NCBI GenBank assembly: GCA_029263395.1
Contig: JAJCXO010000283.1
Coordinates: 1-34,645 of the forward strand
Length of the DNA: 34,645 bases
Direction: 5' to 3'
DNA from: Acidobacteriota bacterium
GTDB lineage: Bacteria; Acidobacteriota; Thermoanaerobaculia; Multivoradales; J023
The position numbers and the translations under genes are program-made. The notes under the pieces were generated by a model, which did no database searches, was not told the DNA's origin, and worked only from the letters and a program-made list of their open reading frames with translations. Below, in pieces: positions 7,226 to 15,794 of this stretch (the stretch's first letter is position 1; each line of letters begins with the position of its first letter).

Positions 7226-9637
7226 TCAACGATTTGCGGCGAAGTTACGACGGATCCGAAAGGCTGCCAAGGCCACCGGCACCTCGCCTCTTGGCAACAC
7301 CTCAGCCAATCGACGAATATTCCGCTCCCACCCCGGCTGTGACGTCCAGGATCGCACTTTGACATGCTCCCGTTTGAGGTCACGAGCTCCCAGACGGACT
7401 GCCAGCTCGTCGCGTTGCCGACCCTTGGTGTCGACGGCTACCAGCTCAAAACCTTGGCTTCGCTTGTAGACCGCCAACAAGCCAAACGCCTCCTCGTCCC
7501 CAGGAACTTGGAGCAACGCGACGCGACCACGCTTGCCATCTTCGAGCTCGGCTAAAACACCCTCCACCAGCGGATGGCCAGAAGCAAAAAAGTCGAGATT
7601 GTCGTCATCAACGGCGGTGGCGCGATCAAACGTGCCGAGGTACCGGGCACCAACCGGCATGCCGGGAAGATGATCCACTAAGGCTTGAGCCCCATGTTCG
7701 ATCAGCCAACGCTGATCGCCACTCTCCTGCTCGACCTCGAAACCAAAACGCGCAGCAGCACGCAACACCACATCTTCGTTGAGTGACTCGAGATCCGGCG
7801 GAACACGCCTCAGGATCTCGTCAGCCATCGCCTGCCGGTAGGGCTCGTGATGTAACGCATGGTAGGCTGCCTCACGCACCCGAGCTCCCGCTTCACGGGC
7901 TTCTTCCAGTACTGAATCGAACACCGCTGGATCGACCTCAGTGTCGCCTTGACGTGCGACCCGGGCAATTTCCTGTTCGACATGGCGGAGCTCGCGCTCG
8001 AGACCGCCGAGTGCATCGGAGAACAATCCGATCTCTTCATAAAGTCTAGCCACCGCATGGCCGAGCCCTGAGGTCGGTCGAAAGTAGACGATCTCGGTCG
8101 GACGGATACGGCCGATGCGATCCAGACGACCGATTCGCTGCTCGACAACCGCCGGACTCCAAGGTAAATCGAACAGCACTAGCCGTCTACAGAACTCGAA
8201 ATTGCGACCCTCACCACCGCATTCGGTAGAGATCAGGATGGCAGGTCCATCCGACAAGCGGAATTGGGCAACCTCCACATCCCGACGTTTGAGGGAAAGC
8301 TCCTCGTGGAAAATCCCGACCCTGGCGGTGTCCCGACGCTCAAGTACCTTCTTCAGGAGATCAAGATGCTCGCGACGTGCGACGAACACCAAAGTCTTAT
8401 CACCCTGGCGACGCCAGCGGCGAGCCGAATCCACTAGCCAGGCTAGCCGTGGATCGTCATCACACAGTGGTTTGGACACGTCGTGCGGGAAGGCATCAAC
8501 CGTGACCGGATGCGGCTCACGTGGCGGCAAACCACCCACATCGACCCGGCGAGTGGCACTGGTGCAGGGTGGCAACGGGCGCCGGCTCGCCAGGCGCTCG
8601 TCGAACGAGTCTTCGCTGAGCTCGTCCGGCCGCAGGAGTTGCAGCAGACGAAAGAAACCGTGGGCGTCTTCCTCCAGGGGCGTGGCGGTCAGCAACAACA
8701 AACTGCGTCCCAACGCTGCGATCGGCTCGACGGCTCGATAGGCGGCATTGCCAGGATGTCCTGGGCGACGTTTGAGATGGTGCGCCTCATCGACCACCAG
8801 CAGATCGATCCCAGCTTCGATCGCTTGCTCACTGAGCCGACGATGGGTGCTCAGGTCCTCCAAGCTCACGATGACTTGGCGATAGACCTCAAATGGATTG
8901 AAGCCTTCCCCATAGTCGCGCTCGACGTCACGTCGACGCTTTTCGTCGAGCAGCACGAAAATCTGGTGATGTTTACGCCACAGCTCGCCGAGCCACTGCA
9001 CGGTCAACGCAGCGGGAGCGACCACTACCGTCCGCTCGGCGCGACCGGTGTGGATCAATCGGTTCATGATCAGGCAGGCTTCGACGGTCTTGCCGAGGCC
9101 AACTTCGTCCGCTAGCAGCCAACGAACCGGCGTAAACTCGCCCTCTGCAACCGCCTCGAGACCTCGGCAAGCGCGCTCGGCAACGTAGAGCTGGTGCGGA
9201 AAGAGACGAATGCGACCACCAAGGAACGACCCCAGACCATCAGCCTGGCGCAATTGTTGGAGACGTAAACCATCGAGCCGGTTAGCAAAATCGTCCCAGG
9301 CTCCAACGTCACCCCGCGCCAACGAATCCACCGGCGACGCCTCCTCAGCCAGGGGCCAGACCTCTTCTTGCGGTAGGTGACGACCGTCAGACAGGTGCAC
9401 CTTCTCCACCGAGTCGGTTGCGATGATCGTGACCACCTCACCAGTGGCCTCCACTCGCACCCGGCTACCGACGGCCAGGTGCAGCGGCGCCAAAGCATCC
9501 GCGTCGGCGGCGAAGCTGAGGATCTCCCCGCCCAGAGGGAATTCAACCAGCACTCGCCGCACGACCACTTCGACAATCCGCCCCGGACCGAGATCTGGGT
9601 TGAAGCGGTGGGAAAGTTTGTCGCCGAGCTTCCACAT
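7226..9637 (-). CDS. SNF2/RapA-like superfamily 2 ATPase
   Basis: An 803-aa protein. The N-terminal 90 residues form a beta-rich module like the small domains before RapA-type engines (GDKLSHRFNPDLGPGRIVEV). The first RecA-like lobe has LLADEVGLGKT (Walker A, 175-184), VVDEAHH (Walker B, 281-287) and LLTATP (315-320). The second lobe has TECGGEGRNF and VVEQRIGRLDRIGR (497-510), the motif V and VI signature of SNF2 proteins. A roughly 250-residue C-terminal region resembles the extension of RapA-like proteins. RapA recycles RNA polymerase; other relatives act in DNA mobility or phage defence (DISARM, for example), and this copy has no such partners nearby. It may be co-transcribed with the upstream GAF-like gene, 134 bp away. 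No obvious Shine-Dalgarno precedes the ATG. Confidence 0.9.
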   Translation of the reverse strand: MWKLGDKLSHRFNPDLGPGRIVEVVVRRVLVEFPLGGEILSFAADADALAPLHLAVGSRVRVEATGEVVTIIATDSVEKVHLSDGRHLPQEEVWPLAEEASPVDSLARGDVGAWDDFANRLDGLRLQQLRQADGLGSFLGGRIRLFPHQLYVAERACRGLEAVAEGEFTPVRWLLADEVGLGKTVEACLIMNRLIHTGRAERTVVVAPAALTVQWLGELWRKHHQIFVLLDEKRRRDVERDYGEGFNPFEVYRQVIVSLEDLSTHRRLSEQAIEAGIDLLVVDEAHHLKRRPGHPGNAAYRAVEPIAALGRSLLLLTATPLEEDAHGFFRLLQLLRPDELSEDSFDERLASRRPLPPCTSATRRVDVGGLPPREPHPVTVDAFPHDVSKPLCDDDPRLAWLVDSARRWRRQGDKTLVFVARREHLDLLKKVLERRDTARVGIFHEELSLKRRDVEVAQFRLSDGPAILISTECGGEGRNFEFCRRLVLFDLPWSPAVVEQRIGRLDRIGRIRPTEIVYFRPTSGLGHAVARLYEEIGLFSDALGGLERELRHVEQEIARVARQGDTEVDPAVFDSVLEEAREAGARVREAAYHALHHEPYRQAMADEILRRVPPDLESLNEDVVLRAAARFGFEVEQESGDQRWLIEHGAQALVDHLPGMPVGARYLGTFDRATAVDDDNLDFFASGHPLVEGVLAELEDGKRGRVALLQVPGDEEAFGLLAVYKRSQGFELVAVDTKGRQRDELAVRLGARDLKREHVKVRSWTSQPGWERNIRRLAEVLPRGEVPVALAAFRIRRNFAANR

Positions 9638-9771
9638 CAGGCGGAGAAGTTTAGTGCAATCAGGCGCCGATTCAGCCCCTGCCTCAACAGCAATTTGTAC
9701 CCCGGCAAGACCGCGCTTCGATAGCTGAGTCTGCCTCTAGCTGAGCCTTGTTTTAGTTGACGGGCCTTGCT

Positions 9772-10320
9772 TCAGCAACTGTAACGTTTGGTGGCGTCAA
9801 GGAAACGCCAGCGCCAGATCCCTTCCTGCCGGCGGGTCACCGCGACTGAGATCAACTGGGCCAACCACTCGACATGCTGCATCGTTTCACGCCGAAACGG
9901 TGGCCCCTCAGCACCACGAACCAAGTAGACCAGACCACCAATCCGGTGTTTTTCGGCATTGCTGCAGCCCATCGCCAACGGCTTCAAATCTTGGGCGCTA
10001 CGCATCCCCAACACCACCGGGTGGGCCAAGGTATTGCTCTGCCAACTGATCATGCCGTGATCCCGGACCTCTTCCAGGACACTAGGATCGGGCTCAACCT
10101 CGGAAAGCTCCAAATCTTCACGCGATCGGCAACGGGCCTTGCCACGAATGCGTTTGCCGTCGGCACCGAACAACACAATCATTCCGCGTGCTGCTTCGCT
10201 GAGCTCGATAATTCCATCGAGCGCCACGGTCAGCATCATTTCGAGATCCCCTTCACCTGAAGGGGGTCGACTAGGACCCGCAACCAGGGTGACATCGAGT
10301 TGAGCATCAGTAGTTGTCAT
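9772..10320 (-). CDS. GAF-like sensory/adaptor protein
   Basis: A 182-aa soluble protein. After about 25 variable residues it shows the GAF layout: a helix (EMMLTVALDGIIELSEA), ARGMIVLFGADGK, a middle helix (SVLEEVRDHG), a strand pair near RIGGLVYLVRG and a final helix (ETMQHVEWLAQLISVAV). This matches the isolated GAF domains that precede output modules in signalling proteins, but no output domain is present. The ATG has a near-ideal TAGGAGGAG site. It is divergent from the ECF sigma gene across about 159 bp, and upstream of the SNF2 ATPase on the same strand. Ligand and role are unknown. Confidence 0.75.
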   Translation of the reverse strand: MTTTDAQLDVTLVAGPSRPPSGEGDLEMMLTVALDGIIELSEAARGMIVLFGADGKRIRGKARCRSREDLELSEVEPDPSVLEEVRDHGMISWQSNTLAHPVVLGMRSAQDLKPLAMGCSNAEKHRIGGLVYLVRGAEGPPFRRETMQHVEWLAQLISVAVTRRQEGIWRWRFLDATKRYSC

Positions 10321-10479
10321 TGCTCCTCCTACCGGCCAATAGAGGCAACAGGCTGCAACTTTGTTTAGCCGGCCATCACGAAGATCTCCCGAGAAGCGAG
10401 CAAGGCTGTGGCATACTTCAATCTCGCAGCTGATATCGACTTCGAGCGGGCAACGTCGCCACAGAAAAGGAACCGTTCC

Positions 10480-11157
10480 GTGGATAAGGAAAATCCGGCC
10501 AGCCCCAACGGCGGGCTTTCCGAAGGCGACTCAGCAAGCCAGAAACATAGGGCAGCCGTTTTGGCTCAACGGCAAAAAATCGAGCAGGCAGTCGATGACT
10601 TCCAGCGCGGAATCGACCGAGATCGACGGTTCAAATTCCTGTTCGACAGCTACTATGAACCCACTCGCCACTTTCTCGCCAAACGAGTTTCTTCACCGGA
10701 TGATTGCCTCGACCTAACCCAAGAAACGTTCCTGAGGGTCTATAAAGGACTGGAGGGCTATCGCGGAGAGGCCCAGTTTGGAACTTGGGTGTTCCGAATA
10801 GCATTCAACACCTATCTGAAATGGCTCCGTCGTCTCAAGGCAGACGAGAAAAGCCCGGAGACCTTAAAGGGTGCCGAAGAGCTTGAGACTGCCTGGGAAG
10901 ACGAGGAAATGGTCGCCATTTCTCCTGACGAAACGCCTCTTGAGAGAACCCTTCAAACCGAGCGCCACCAGGCGCTGCACAGAGCCATCCATGAGCTGCC
11001 GGAACAGATGCGTCGATGTACCGAGCTGCGGATTTACCAAGATCTCAGTTATCGCGAAATCGCAGTCGTCATGCGTCGATCGATCGAAACCGTCAAGGTT
11101 CACCTGTTCCAAGCCCGTAAGAAATTGAAGGAATCATTCGGCGACGTTGATCTTTGA
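10480..11157 (+). CDS. ECF-type sigma-70 family RNA polymerase sigma factor
   Basis: Region 2 runs from FLFDSYYEPTRHFLAKRV through DLTQETFLRVYKGL to FGTWVFRIAFNTYLKWL, covering core binding and -10 recognition; region 4 is the helix-turn-helix LSYREIAVVMRRSIETVKVHLFQARKKL. There is no region 3, as expected for ECF factors. I chose the GTG at 10480 (225 aa) because an AAAAGGAA site sits about 8 bases upstream; an in-frame GTG at 10408 would add 24 residues but lacks such a site. A likely membrane anti-sigma factor follows 27 bp later, and a CHAT lipoprotein after that. The sigma factor would direct core polymerase to its own regulon; autoregulation is common for the family but no promoter match was established here. 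Confidence 0.92.
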   Translation: MDKENPASPNGGLSEGDSASQKHRAAVLAQRQKIEQAVDDFQRGIDRDRRFKFLFDSYYEPTRHFLAKRVSSPDDCLDLTQETFLRVYKGLEGYRGEAQFGTWVFRIAFNTYLKWLRRLKADEKSPETLKGAEELETAWEDEEMVAISPDETPLERTLQTERHQALHRAIHELPEQMRRCTELRIYQDLSYREIAVVMRRSIETVKVHLFQARKKLKESFGDVDL

Positions 11158-11184
11158 CGTCCCACTTGAACGGTGAGGGAAACC

Positions 11185-11973
11185 ATGACTGACCTGACAT
11201 CCACTACCAGCCCGACTCCGACAGACCAAGGACGGTCCCGCCATCCGGACGTCGAAACGTGGATCGCTTATCACGCAGGTACGGTTTCTTCAGACGAGCA
11301 CAAGCGAATGCAACGCCACTTGGCGAGTTGCCGCTCCTGCCTCGACCTAGTGCTGGATCTCGATCGCTTCGCCGAACCGACAGGTGACACCGACGGTAAC
11401 GTTTCAGATTTCGAACGTGCAGCGGTCTGGCGTTCTATGCAGCCTTACCTGGACACCGAATCCAGGACGTGGGCAACAGCTCCCCGGTCAACCTGGTTGG
11501 CGCTCGCTGCCTCGGTCGTCTTCGCGACGTCCGGATTATCTTTGTGGAGCGTGCAGCAGCGTGAGATGACAAGTCTCAATGCGCGAGTCGCCGAACTGTC
11601 CCGCCCTCACGCCAACGCCATCATCCTCGATCTGACACCGAGTTCGCGTCAGCGTAGTGCCCAGGGTGCCGAGGTCAAAACTTCGTTGCCGAAAGACGCC
11701 GGGCCGATCACTCTTATCCTCAACTTGGCAGAGCCTACAGATTACGCCGCTTACCGGCTCGAGATCCTCGACCAGGCTGGCCACGAGGTGCAACGGATCG
11801 ACACCCTGAAAATGCGGGATGTCGGCAACTTCACGCTCACGTTACCGGTTGGTTCGCTGACCAGTGGCGACTATGAGCTGCAACTCTTCGGCATCGACGC
11901 CGATAACCCCGCCACCGGCGATGCTCCCGCTGTCGAGACCCTGCTCGAGACCTATCCGATCAGCCTGCGGTAG
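11185..11973 (+). CDS. Membrane anti-sigma factor with zinc-finger (ZAS/zf-HC2) domain
   Basis: A 262-aa protein. The N-terminal cytoplasmic part has the zinc anti-sigma signature HLASCRSC (His45-x3-Cys49-x2-Cys52) with upstream His20/His30 as possible fourth ligand. A single transmembrane helix lies at 102-121. The outside part (about 140-262) is beta-rich and looks like an immunoglobulin-type sensor domain. The ATG at 11185 is chosen because GAGGGA precedes it at good spacing. It lies 27 bp after the ECF sigma gene and is its presumed inhibitor. The extracytoplasmic signal and the release mechanism are unknown; the CHAT lipoprotein encoded next is a candidate input or protease. Confidence 0.85.
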   Translation: MTDLTSTTSPTPTDQGRSRHPDVETWIAYHAGTVSSDEHKRMQRHLASCRSCLDLVLDLDRFAEPTGDTDGNVSDFERAAVWRSMQPYLDTESRTWATAPRSTWLALAASVVFATSGLSLWSVQQREMTSLNARVAELSRPHANAIILDLTPSSRQRSAQGAEVKTSLPKDAGPITLILNLAEPTDYAAYRLEILDQAGHEVQRIDTLKMRDVGNFTLTLPVGSLTSGDYELQLFGIDADNPATGDAPAVETLLETYPISLR

Positions 11974-12092
11974 CGGTAAGATTCCTCCGGTCGCCCGACT
12001 TTGTCGCCCGGTCTGGAGAGTCCAACGTCGCTGTATCGAAGCTCGCCCCACTGATCGCCCTCGCGGCCTGCGGTAGCCGTCACTGGTCGAGT

Positions 12093-15000
12093 GTGCCCAA
12101 CAGGGTCGCCCTCTGGGCCAACGCATCCTCAACCTGCGCCAACCTGTCCTCTCCCTGGGCCAACGTCTCATCCTGGACCACCGCGATATGCGTCATCGCC
12201 CTCTCGACCCTGTCGGCTTGCAGGAATGAGCCTGGGCCGCCTGTCGCTCAGCAGCCCGAACAGGCCATCCAGGAAGTCGAACCGGCCGCCAAGGAGATCG
12301 ATGCGCCCACCTCGCGCTCTCCTTCCGACCCAGAATTGGAGCTGGCAAGCCCGACCGCGGCGAAGCTGACCGGTGGACGGTCCCACATCTATCGGCTACA
12401 ACTCGACGCCAACACCTCCATTCATGTTGTTGTCGACCAACTCGAGATCGACGTGGTCGTGTCACTCTTCGCGCCGGACAACCAGTTACTGATCCAGTGT
12501 GACAAGCCGACCGGGAGAACTCAGGCAGAACAAATTTTTTGGGTCGTCGAGACGCCCGGAGAACATCGTCTCGAGATCAAAGCCTTGGGAGACGAAGCAA
12601 CCAACGGCCGGTACCGCGTGCACCTCGAGCACCTCCGGCCTGCGACCGCCACCGATCGCCAGCGGGCTGCAGCGGAGCGGCTCTATGCCGAAGGCAATAA
12701 GCTCCGTCAGCACCAAGATCCCGAAAGCCGCCGCCAAGCCGAAGCCGCAATCCGCGCCGCGATCGCTGGCTGGCAAGAACTCGGGGACCACTCGCGCATA
12801 GCCTTCGGCCACTATCGACTCGGCCGATTACAAACCGACCGACAACTGGCCATCATTGAATTCGAACACGCCCTCGCGTTGCTGGAGGATGATTCCGGAG
12901 CGTGGTTGAAGGCGACCGTCCTCCACTGGTTGGGCCGACTATATTTCCAATCGGGGGATACTCAACACGCCACAGAGCTTTATCAAAGAGCGCTGGCGCT
13001 GCGGAAGCAGATGGGCAACTCACGCGGTGAAGCCCTCACCACTAACAACCTCGGCTTGATCTACCAAGTGCTAGGGGAGACTCCCCGAGCCCTTGAGCAT
13101 TATCGCCGGGCGCTGGCCAGCTACCGTGAGCTCGCAGACGCCAAAGAAGAAGCCCGGACTCTCCACAATATGGGCAAAAGCTACCTGTCGATCGGACTCT
13201 ATAAAGATGCACTAGACCATCTGCGGTTAGCGTTGGAGATCAGACGACAGCGCGAAGATATCGCGGGGCAGGCTTCGACCTTGGCAGCAATTGGACAAGC
13301 TTACTCTGGGCAGGACGATCTCAGCCAAGGGCTCGAAGCCTACCAACAGGCGCTCGAGCTCAGTCGGCAGGCCGGGAATCGACGACTGGAAGCTATAGCA
13401 CTGACCAACACGGCAGTGATCCACGAGGCTCAAAGCCACCCAGACATTGCCCTCGAGCTAAACCGGCAGGCTCTCGGCATCTTCAGCGACCTGGGAGATC
13501 CGCACAACACCGCGAGGGCGTTGTACAACATCGGTTGGTTACTCGCTGGCCGCGGCGATGGCGGTGCTGCGATCGACTTCTACAATCAAGCCCTGGCAGT
13601 GCTGGAGGATGCCCAAGTACAGGATGTCAGAATCCAGGCCCTGCGCGGCAAGGCGCTGGCGGAACGCCAACGCGGTAACTTGAAGGCCGCACGCACGTTG
13701 TTCGAGTCGGCGTTGGAAGAGATCGAAGGACTGCGCAGCCAGCCTCAGAGCCAATCGCAGCGTTATTCCTACTTCGCCACCAAACAAAGCTACTACGACG
13801 CCTATGTCGACTTGCTGATGGAGCTCCATCGTCAGCAGCCCGACGCGGGTTTCGAAGCTCGGGCTCTGACCGCCAGCGAACGAGCACGGGCCCGCTCACA
13901 GCTCGATACACTCAACGAAAGTGGTGTCGACCTGCAACGCGGCGCCGACCCACAGCTGCGCCAACGAGAAAGAGCCTTGGAGAAAGACATCGAGGCCCTG
14001 GAACGCCAGAGGATGAGATGGCTAGATCTCGTCGACGGTGCCAAGACGCCCCAGCTAGAAGATCTCGAGCGCCGACTGAGGGAGCTGTTCATCGAGCACG
14101 GCAGAGTTCAACGTGCGATGCGCATCGCCAGCCCGCAATACGCAGCCCTGACTCAGCCGCAACCTCTGACCGCGGCCGAAATCCAGCACCGAGTCCTCGA
14201 CCGTGACACATTGCTAATCGAAATCGATCTCGGTGAAGAACGAAGTTATCTGTGGGCAGTCACCTCCGAACGCATCCATAGCTTTGAGTTACCGGCCGGC
14301 AAGGTGATCGAAAGACTGGCCGAAAAAGCGTACAACGCCCTGAGTTCCAGTCACTTGACCGCCTCACGGGTTCAGACTCGTCTGACCCTCGAAAGCTTGA
14401 GCCGTCTTCTCCTACAGCCTATCGCTCCGCTACTCGGTTCTCGACGTTTGCTGATCGTCGCCGAAGGCGCTTTACAGTACATCCCCTTCGGCTCGTTGCC
14501 GATTCCTACCTCGCAGGAAGCATCCGAAACGATCTCTCCAGACCATCGATCACCGCCACTTGCATCTCGCCACGAGATTGTCAGTATGCCTTCCGCATCA
14601 ACTCTGGCTATTTTGCGCGACCAGCTGGCAGGGCGCCGACCAGGTGCAGGCAAAATCGCCGTCATGGCGGACCCGGTGTTCGGTCCCGAAGACCCTCGCT
14701 TCCAGGATGCCCCGCCAGCAGGACTATCTGGATCGAGCGTTCGCGGACGGGTCGCTCCAGAGCCGCGAACATATGATCGCCTGATCTTCTCGCGTCGAGA
14801 GGCCGAAGATATTCTGGCCTTGGTCCCGACCGAGGAGAGTTTGGCGGCAATCGGCTTTGACGCCAATCGAGAGGCTTTGATGAGTGGCCAATTCGCCTCG
14901 TATCGTTTTCTCCACTTCGCCACCCATGGTGAGCTCAATACCGCACACCCCGAACTGTCGCGCCTGGTCGTGTCACAGCTCGACCGTGCCGGTCGTCCGA

Positions 15001-15350
15001 CCGACGGCTTCGTTTTTGCTCATGAGATCTACAACCTCGAACTGTCCGCCGATCTCGTGGTGTTGAGTGCTTGTGAAACCGCCCTCGGTGCAGAGATCCG
15101 CGGCGAGGGTCTGCTCGGCCTTACCCAAGGTTTTATGTATGCCGGGGCGGCAAGCGTCATCGTCAGCCTGTGGAACGTTGACGATGAAGCGACCGCCGAG
15201 CTGATGGCCTTGTTCTATCGCAAGCTGTTGCTCGACGAGCTGCGACCAGCAGCAGCCTTGCGAGTAGCCCAGATGGCTATCGCCGACGAGCCCAAATGGC
15301 AAGCACCATATTACTGGGCTGGATTCGTGCTGCAAGGAGAGTGGCGTTGA
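12093..15350 (+). CDS. PPC-TPR-CHAT lipoprotein (caspase-like protease candidate)
   Basis: An 1085-aa protein starting at GTG. Residues 29-43 are a hydrophobic segment ending in the lipobox LSAC (Cys43), so it is probably a lipoprotein, although the leader before it is unusually long and holds three ANxSS-like repeats. A beta-sandwich PPC-like domain follows (about 90-175), then seven or eight roughly 40-residue TPRs of the kinesin-light-chain type (about 190-560), a helical linker, and a C-terminal CHAT domain (about 700-1085). The CHAT dyad is intact: His945 in HFATHG and Cys994 in LSACET, followed by the typical GLTQGF and SLWNVDD segments. CHAT proteins are caspase/separase-clan peptidases often triggered through their TPRs. 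Linkage to the sigma/anti-sigma pair suggests an envelope-located protease or sensor in the same response. Confidence 0.9.
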   Translation: MPNRVALWANASSTCANLSSPWANVSSWTTAICVIALSTLSACRNEPGPPVAQQPEQAIQEVEPAAKEIDAPTSRSPSDPELELASPTAAKLTGGRSHIYRLQLDANTSIHVVVDQLEIDVVVSLFAPDNQLLIQCDKPTGRTQAEQIFWVVETPGEHRLEIKALGDEATNGRYRVHLEHLRPATATDRQRAAAERLYAEGNKLRQHQDPESRRQAEAAIRAAIAGWQELGDHSRIAFGHYRLGRLQTDRQLAIIEFEHALALLEDDSGAWLKATVLHWLGRLYFQSGDTQHATELYQRALALRKQMGNSRGEALTTNNLGLIYQVLGETPRALEHYRRALASYRELADAKEEARTLHNMGKSYLSIGLYKDALDHLRLALEIRRQREDIAGQASTLAAIGQAYSGQDDLSQGLEAYQQALELSRQAGNRRLEAIALTNTAVIHEAQSHPDIALELNRQALGIFSDLGDPHNTARALYNIGWLLAGRGDGGAAIDFYNQALAVLEDAQVQDVRIQALRGKALAERQRGNLKAARTLFESALEEIEGLRSQPQSQSQRYSYFATKQSYYDAYVDLLMELHRQQPDAGFEARALTASERARARSQLDTLNESGVDLQRGADPQLRQRERALEKDIEALERQRMRWLDLVDGAKTPQLEDLERRLRELFIEHGRVQRAMRIASPQYAALTQPQPLTAAEIQHRVLDRDTLLIEIDLGEERSYLWAVTSERIHSFELPAGKVIERLAEKAYNALSSSHLTASRVQTRLTLESLSRLLLQPIAPLLGSRRLLIVAEGALQYIPFGSLPIPTSQEASETISPDHRSPPLASRHEIVSMPSASTLAILRDQLAGRRPGAGKIAVMADPVFGPEDPRFQDAPPAGLSGSSVRGRVAPEPRTYDRLIFSRREAEDILALVPTEESLAAIGFDANREALMSGQFASYRFLHFATHGELNTAHPELSRLVVSQLDRAGRPTDGFVFAHEIYNLELSADLVVLSACETALGAEIRGEGLLGLTQGFMYAGAASVIVSLWNVDDEATAELMALFYRKLLLDELRPAAALRVAQMAIADEPKWQAPYYWAGFVLQGEWR

Positions 15351-15471
15351 CCAAATTGTCTAATCCGAAGAAAAGCATAATTGATAGTAAACAAAAGAGC
15401 GGAAAATAGGTTCTTAAAGAGAGACAGAGGGAGGCTAGGGCTTGATGATGACTTTATTGAAGGAGACCGCC

Positions 15472-15570
15472 ATGAACGCACCTTACAGCAGAGACGCTTG
15501 GATTCTCCACGAAGAGGAAAATGGCCCAGGAGAAGAGGACCAAAGCACCAGCACCAGCGGCGGTGGCTGA
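15472..15570 (+). CDS. Putative 32-aa peptide gene
   Basis: The ATG at 15472 is preceded by GAAGGAGACCGCC, one of the best ribosome binding sites in the window (AAGGAG, about 8 bases away). The product begins MNAPYSRDAWILHEEENGPG, is strongly acidic in the middle, and ends in a Ser/Thr/Gly tail (STSTSGGG). A terminator-like hairpin lies 37 bases after the stop, so promoter-like AT-rich DNA, RBS, ORF and hairpin form a self-contained unit. There is no signal peptide and no Cys. It could be a small regulatory protein, a leader peptide or a modified-peptide precursor; none is shown. The family is not recognised, and a chance open frame is possible at this length. Confidence 0.5.
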   Translation: MNAPYSRDAWILHEEENGPGEEDQSTSTSGGG

Positions 15571-15606
15571 AACGTTCTCTAGGTAAGCGTCAACAGTCTG
15601 ATTGGG

Positions 15607-15629
15607 TCCGCCATCCCTTGGGTGGCGGA
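15607..15629 (+). terminator. Terminator-like hairpin after the small peptide gene
   Basis: TCCGCCATCC and GGGTGGCGGA form a 10-bp stem (one T-G wobble) with a 3-nt CTT loop, followed by TTTCTGTATCTGT. The partial T-run supports intrinsic termination of the short transcript. Confidence 0.6.
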
Positions 15630-15647
15630 TTTCTGTATCTGTGGCTA

Positions 15648-15719
15648 CCTAGTGTCTCTGGCAAGCCTAGTGTCTCCGGCAAGCCTAGTGTCTCCGGCAG
15701 ACCTAGTGTCTCTGGCAGA
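15648..15719. repeat. 18-bp tandem repeat, four units
   Basis: Four contiguous 18-bp units with consensus CCTAGTGTCTCYGGCARR start at 15648, 15666, 15684 and 15702, with a degraded start of a fifth at 15720. Units differ at two or three positions only. There are no spacers, so this is a minisatellite and not a CRISPR array. It ends 75 bp before the carbamoyltransferase ATG. Confidence 0.9.
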
Positions 15720-15794
15720 CCTACTGCCCGCCGTCGCCCTTCGCTGATGGGCGGGCTAGCTGGCTCTTCATGAGTACCGTAAGCTTGGCGGCCC

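Larger units (their letters stand above)
15351..15794. other. Intergenic region with a small gene, hairpin and minisatellite
   Basis: This 444-bp stretch after the CHAT gene begins AT-rich (15351-15420), with CATAAT at 15376-15381 as a possible -10 element lacking a convincing -35. It then carries a 32-codon open frame with strong ribosome binding site, a terminator-like hairpin and an 18-bp tandem repeat, each listed separately. Longer frames through it (15381-15773 plus, 15590-15796 minus) merely read through the repeat and are not called. Confidence 0.7.

Noticed and set aside
15648-15719. Possible short CRISPR array
   Set aside because: Units are contiguous with no spacers, and no cas gene is nearby.
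15381-15773. A 130-codon open frame with PSVSG(K/R) repeats
   Set aside because: The repeats come from reading through the 18-bp DNA minisatellite; a better supported small gene lies in another frame inside it.
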